This document shows, piece after piece, positions 60,855 to 64,000 of a DNA stretch of 64,000 nt. Origin of the DNA: Xiphophorus maculatus (Eukaryota; Chordata; Actinopteri; Cyprinodontiformes; Poeciliidae); assembly GCF_002775205.1 (NCBI RefSeq), contig NC_036454.1, positions 12,792,882 to 12,856,881 on the forward strand, in the 5' to 3' direction. Under the pieces are notes generated by a model. That model was not told the DNA's origin, ran no database searches, and worked only from the letters and a program-made list of their open reading frames with translations. The position numbers and the translations under genes were made by a program. Each line of letters begins with the position of its first letter. Position 1 is the stretch's first letter.

Positions 60855-60960
60855 TCCACAACAAACTTTAATATATTTTACTGGGATTTCATTAATAGAC
60901 AAATATGAAGTACCACATCACTAAGAAGAGGAGTAAAATCAAAAATTGAAAAAAAAAATA
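60855..60960 (-). mobile_element. Tc1-like terminal fragment
   Basis: The sequence tatattttactgggatttca (near 60871) followed by agacaaatatgaagtaccac is the reverse of the terminal part seen in other Tc1-like copies in the window. Only about 100 bp survive, within the smim15 intron. Confidence 0.5.
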
Positions 60961-61284
60961 AAATAAAAATTTGTTCACAAATGAAGTTTAAAGCAGGATT
61001 AGATTATAAAGCAATATGCCGAGCTCAGTGCTCAGTTCAGTCATGCAAGCATGTGGAAGAAGGTGATCTTAGATGACACCAAATTTAACACCGAATGCAA
61101 TTTTCAGATGCATCCCTGTCCCAATCCACCTGAATCAAATAACCGACTCATTATCCGCAGTAATCAATTAAGCACCGGAGCAGCGAAGCACCTAAAAGTT
61201 TTCACACAGCAGCTTCCTAGGAGACTGGAGTTGGAAAGCCCTGATTTGTGTGTGAGCATGTCCTTTCAGCCTGGCTGAGCTCAG

Positions 61285-61620
61285 GCTGTTTTGCAAAGAA
61301 AAATATGCAAAAATATCACTCTTTAGATATGCAAAGCTATTAAAAGGCATGCTTACAAAGACTTGCAGATGTTAATTTACAGAGGATGAATACAAATGCA
61401 AGCCTCACTTTTCAGACTTTTGTTTTGTTGTAATGTTTGAAAACCATGGAACCTTTTGCTTTCGCTTCACAATTATGCACCATTTTGTGCTGGTTTGTCA
61501 CATTAAATTCCAGTAAAACACATTGAAGTCAATGTTAGTGTCATAACAAAAATCTTAAACTGTTTTATGGACACTTTTTTCCAGGACTCTGTATAACGAC
61601 CAAATATGCTCAACAAAATA
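61285..61620 (+). mobile_element. Tc1/mariner-like 3' fragment in smim15 intron
   Basis: Remnants of the KEEWAK/CAKLV-coding segment (61293-61345) precede gatgaatacaaatgcaagcc and cacaattatgcaccattttg, the standard 3' end of this family. Confidence 0.65.
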
Positions 61621-62269
61621 AATGAAAAGCAGTTTATAGATAAGCAGAACCGTGATTTATTCATTAACAGGAAATCTACACACAAAGCATGACTAGAAAT
61701 ATGTTTATAATCTGTATCTTGTTGAGATTAATTGCAAATTAAATAGTGTCGGTCTGTGTGCTCAAATGTTTGGTTTCACCTGAGAATCAAGCTGGCAAAG
61801 TTACACATGTTGTCAACCAGTTTAAGTGAATTTAGATTTGAGAAACGTCTTTGTGAAAAAAAAAGAAAGAAACGAGGATTAACAGGTTCTTTGTTCTAAT
61901 CCTCAATGAGAGGCAGTCAGTAAAATTTTATCAATAACATAATATGACGTAATAAAAAGAGCAATAAAGCCTTACTGCTTCCAGACTATGACTTTACAAA
62001 AATTAAAAATGTCAAATTTGAAAGAATGTCAGTTTTTAACCTAGAATTAGTAGTAATTAGAAGTTTGTCCCACTATGAGGGACAGGCAAACTGAGTCAGG
62101 TGTGCTGCACAGCTCACCCTCACACCCCTAACCACAGGCCCTGTTCCTCCATCTGATTCTGAACAGGATTAAACAGAAAACAGAGATATTCATCACACCT
62201 AACCTAACATTTAGAAAGCAGTTTTGATAAGCAAGTCAAGGTGCAACAGTACATTAGTAAACTTGGGGT

Positions 62270-62860
62270 TGAAGTGGAGGCTGACCTTGAATTTGACGGT
62301 CAGATGAGGATGGTTGTGAAGTCCACTTTTTTAATCAGTTAAGGGAGTTGGCCAAAATAAAGAAAGCTGTATCTAGGAAGGACTTTGAGACAGTAATCTA
62401 TGCTTTCATAGGTGACTGGATTACTTTACAGGCACTTTATGTGTGGGTTAGCGATTCCTATATTACCCAGCTACAGAGAGTACAAATTGCTGTGGGATGG
62501 GTTTTTTTTTTCTTCTTATTACTATTATTATTTGCTGGTGATAATATGAGAATATTCCTCTCATTTTAGCCTCACTCCTACATTTTAAAATTGTTGTATT
62601 TGTTTTCAAAGCTCTCCGTGGTCTTGCCCCTTGCTACCTTTCCGAGCTGCTGAACTATTAACACTCCCTCCTGCTCATCCATGTCAGCTGATAAGCAGCT
62701 GCTGAGTCTGCCTGAAACAAGCGGAAGCTAGCGGGGAGGATGCTTTTAAAATGTGGAACGACTTAAAGCTGCACATCAAACAGGCTACTTCACTGTCTGA
62801 TTTAAAATCACGCCTTGTTCATATTCTATGTTGTTCGTTTTTTTTTTTTATTTTACCTTC
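62270..62860 (+). mobile_element. L2-type LINE fragment (3' end of reverse transcriptase ORF)
   Basis: Frames read as AKIKKAVSRKDFETVIYAFI near 62351, then VFKALRGLAPCYLSELLNY near 62600 and KMWNDLKLHIKQATSLSDL near 62750. This is the order of the C-terminal segment of L2/CR1-group reverse transcriptases in fish. Stops, frameshifts and a T/TTA-rich insertion near 62503-62530 break it. It lies on the strand opposite to smim15, inside its intron. Confidence 0.7.
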
Positions 62861-63519
62861 GTAATGATTATTATTTTATGTATTCTGTGCTTTACTTCCG
62901 TCCCTCTAACAATGTCAATTAAGTTGGACTAAGCCATTTTCTTTTACTTCTAGCTGCTTTTATTTACAGCTTATTCAAATAAATATTAAAGAAGAATGCA
63001 TAGCTAATAGTTTGTATTATCATGATACTACCGTAAAATCAGGAAAAATGAGTCTTCCTAAAGAGAAGTTGAATAACTTTGCTTATTGAACCTGACCGGG
63101 CCTTAGTATATGTATGCATGCAATTTTTATCCACCAGCTTCCTGCTAATGTTCAGAAAACACATGATGACCATTTGCTAACTAGCATGATCCTACGTGGC
63201 TGCTAGCATTTACTTATCAAAGGCCGAGCGGTTCTATTACACTGGATTAAATCTCCAACCAACAACCCAAAACCGAAAAAAATAATCTCCGTTATATAGA
63301 CTGACTATGGATTTTATTGATTTGATGAAAAATTGTTTCACACTTGCACTGCGGCTACTATCGAAGCTAATAAGGCCAATCTGCAAGGCCCCATCTTTCG
63401 AAAGCAAAATCACTGACTTTCGGTCAAGAAGCATTGCAACATGAGAAAATATGATCTATTTAAGACTTTACATTGGTAATAATGGTTTAAAATCCAATAC
63501 AATAAATAAATTAACTCAC

Positions 63520-63610
63520 CAAAGTGCATAAATGTGTGTTCACATCCGCGATAATAACCACCAGCTCCTCCCTGTTTCACTTAAACCGTTTCAACATTTG
63601 AGGCGTTCAA
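63520..63610 (-). promoter_or_regulatory. smim15: Probable smim15 non-coding first exon and promoter region
   Basis: On the minus strand a consensus donor CTTTG|GTGAGTTAA ends a possible exon at 63520. It would pair with the acceptor at 60800-60802 just upstream of the smim15 start. The transcription start is not identifiable by eye and no TATA box is evident. Confidence 0.45.
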
Positions 63611-64000
63611 GAAATTTCCCCAAAAAGGGAAAAAAGCAACTCGTCTTTACTTTTTTTTAAATTATGAGCATTTCTTGTATTTTGGTTGATAATGTGCGCT
63701 TACGTATGCCTTCCGTAACTTTGTAACATGTATCAATGGAAATGTTGTGAGCTTTAACAGAGGTGCTGCGTTAGTGTCAAAATTTTGTGAACGACTTCAA
63801 TTTTAGGAAATCCGTGCTACAGTATACCAAAGAGGCCCTGAATGCAGCACAAGTCTTCACTCGTGATAGGATATGACGTATACCTTGGCTGATGGGCAAT
63901 GTAGTCTATTAGCTTTGAAAACTAAAAATATTAACAAGCAACCCTAATTTCACCTTTTTTCAGAGTTTTAGCCTTTGATCATCACATTCTGTCGAACCAA

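Overview
This window is nuclear DNA of a ray-finned fish, probably a percomorph teleost. The evidence is split genes with GT..AG introns, proteins that match vertebrate families exon by exon, and dispersed repeats typical of teleosts (Tc1-like transposons, hAT-like MITE, tRNA-derived SINE, L2-type LINE). No species call is attempted. Nothing bacterial, phage or plasmid-like was seen, and no CRISPR array.

Four protein genes are supported, in the order elovl7 (minus) - ercc8 (minus) - ndufaf2 (plus) - smim15 (minus). This is the order and orientation of human 5q12.1 (ELOVL7, ERCC8, NDUFAF2, SMIM15), so the block looks like retained ancestral synteny. Every coding exon was placed by joining reading frames across consensus splice sites, and the phases close without a gap: elovl7 7 coding exons/294 aa, ercc8 12 exons/401 aa, ndufaf2 4 exons/162 aa, smim15 1 coding exon/73 aa.

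Layout. About 1-22.9 kb: intergenic, AT-rich, with old transposon pieces, a hAT-like MITE, a LINE fragment, several perfect inverted repeats and one promoter-like segment near 15.9 kb; no recognised coding gene. 22.9-27.4 kb: elovl7, with a GC-box/CCAAT promoter at its right end. 29.0-40.5 kb: ercc8. 40.46-40.92 kb: the short divergent ercc8/ndufaf2 promoter. 40.9-58.9 kb: ndufaf2, whose 12.9-kb first intron holds most of its length, including Tc1 copies, a SINE nested in one of them, a TATA/NF-Y promoter-like segment near 48.9 kb, and unique GC-richer stretches that are candidate enhancers. 60.2-63.6 kb: smim15, tail-to-tail with ndufaf2, its intron holding an L2-like LINE fragment.

The genes do not form one pathway. 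ELOVL7 elongates very-long-chain fatty acids in the ER; ERCC8 (CSA) is a substrate receptor in transcription-coupled repair; NDUFAF2 assists assembly of mitochondrial complex I; SMIM15 is a small membrane protein of unknown role. The functional link visible in the DNA is between ercc8 and ndufaf2, which share a 461-bp promoter.

I found no clearly new biological system. The observations most worth a second look are the intronic TATA/NF-Y promoter with a consensus splice donor (48.84-48.99 kb), the number of long perfect hairpins (notably 57,445-57,506 and 7,684-7,715), and a divergent pair of CTCF-like motifs around the shared promoter.
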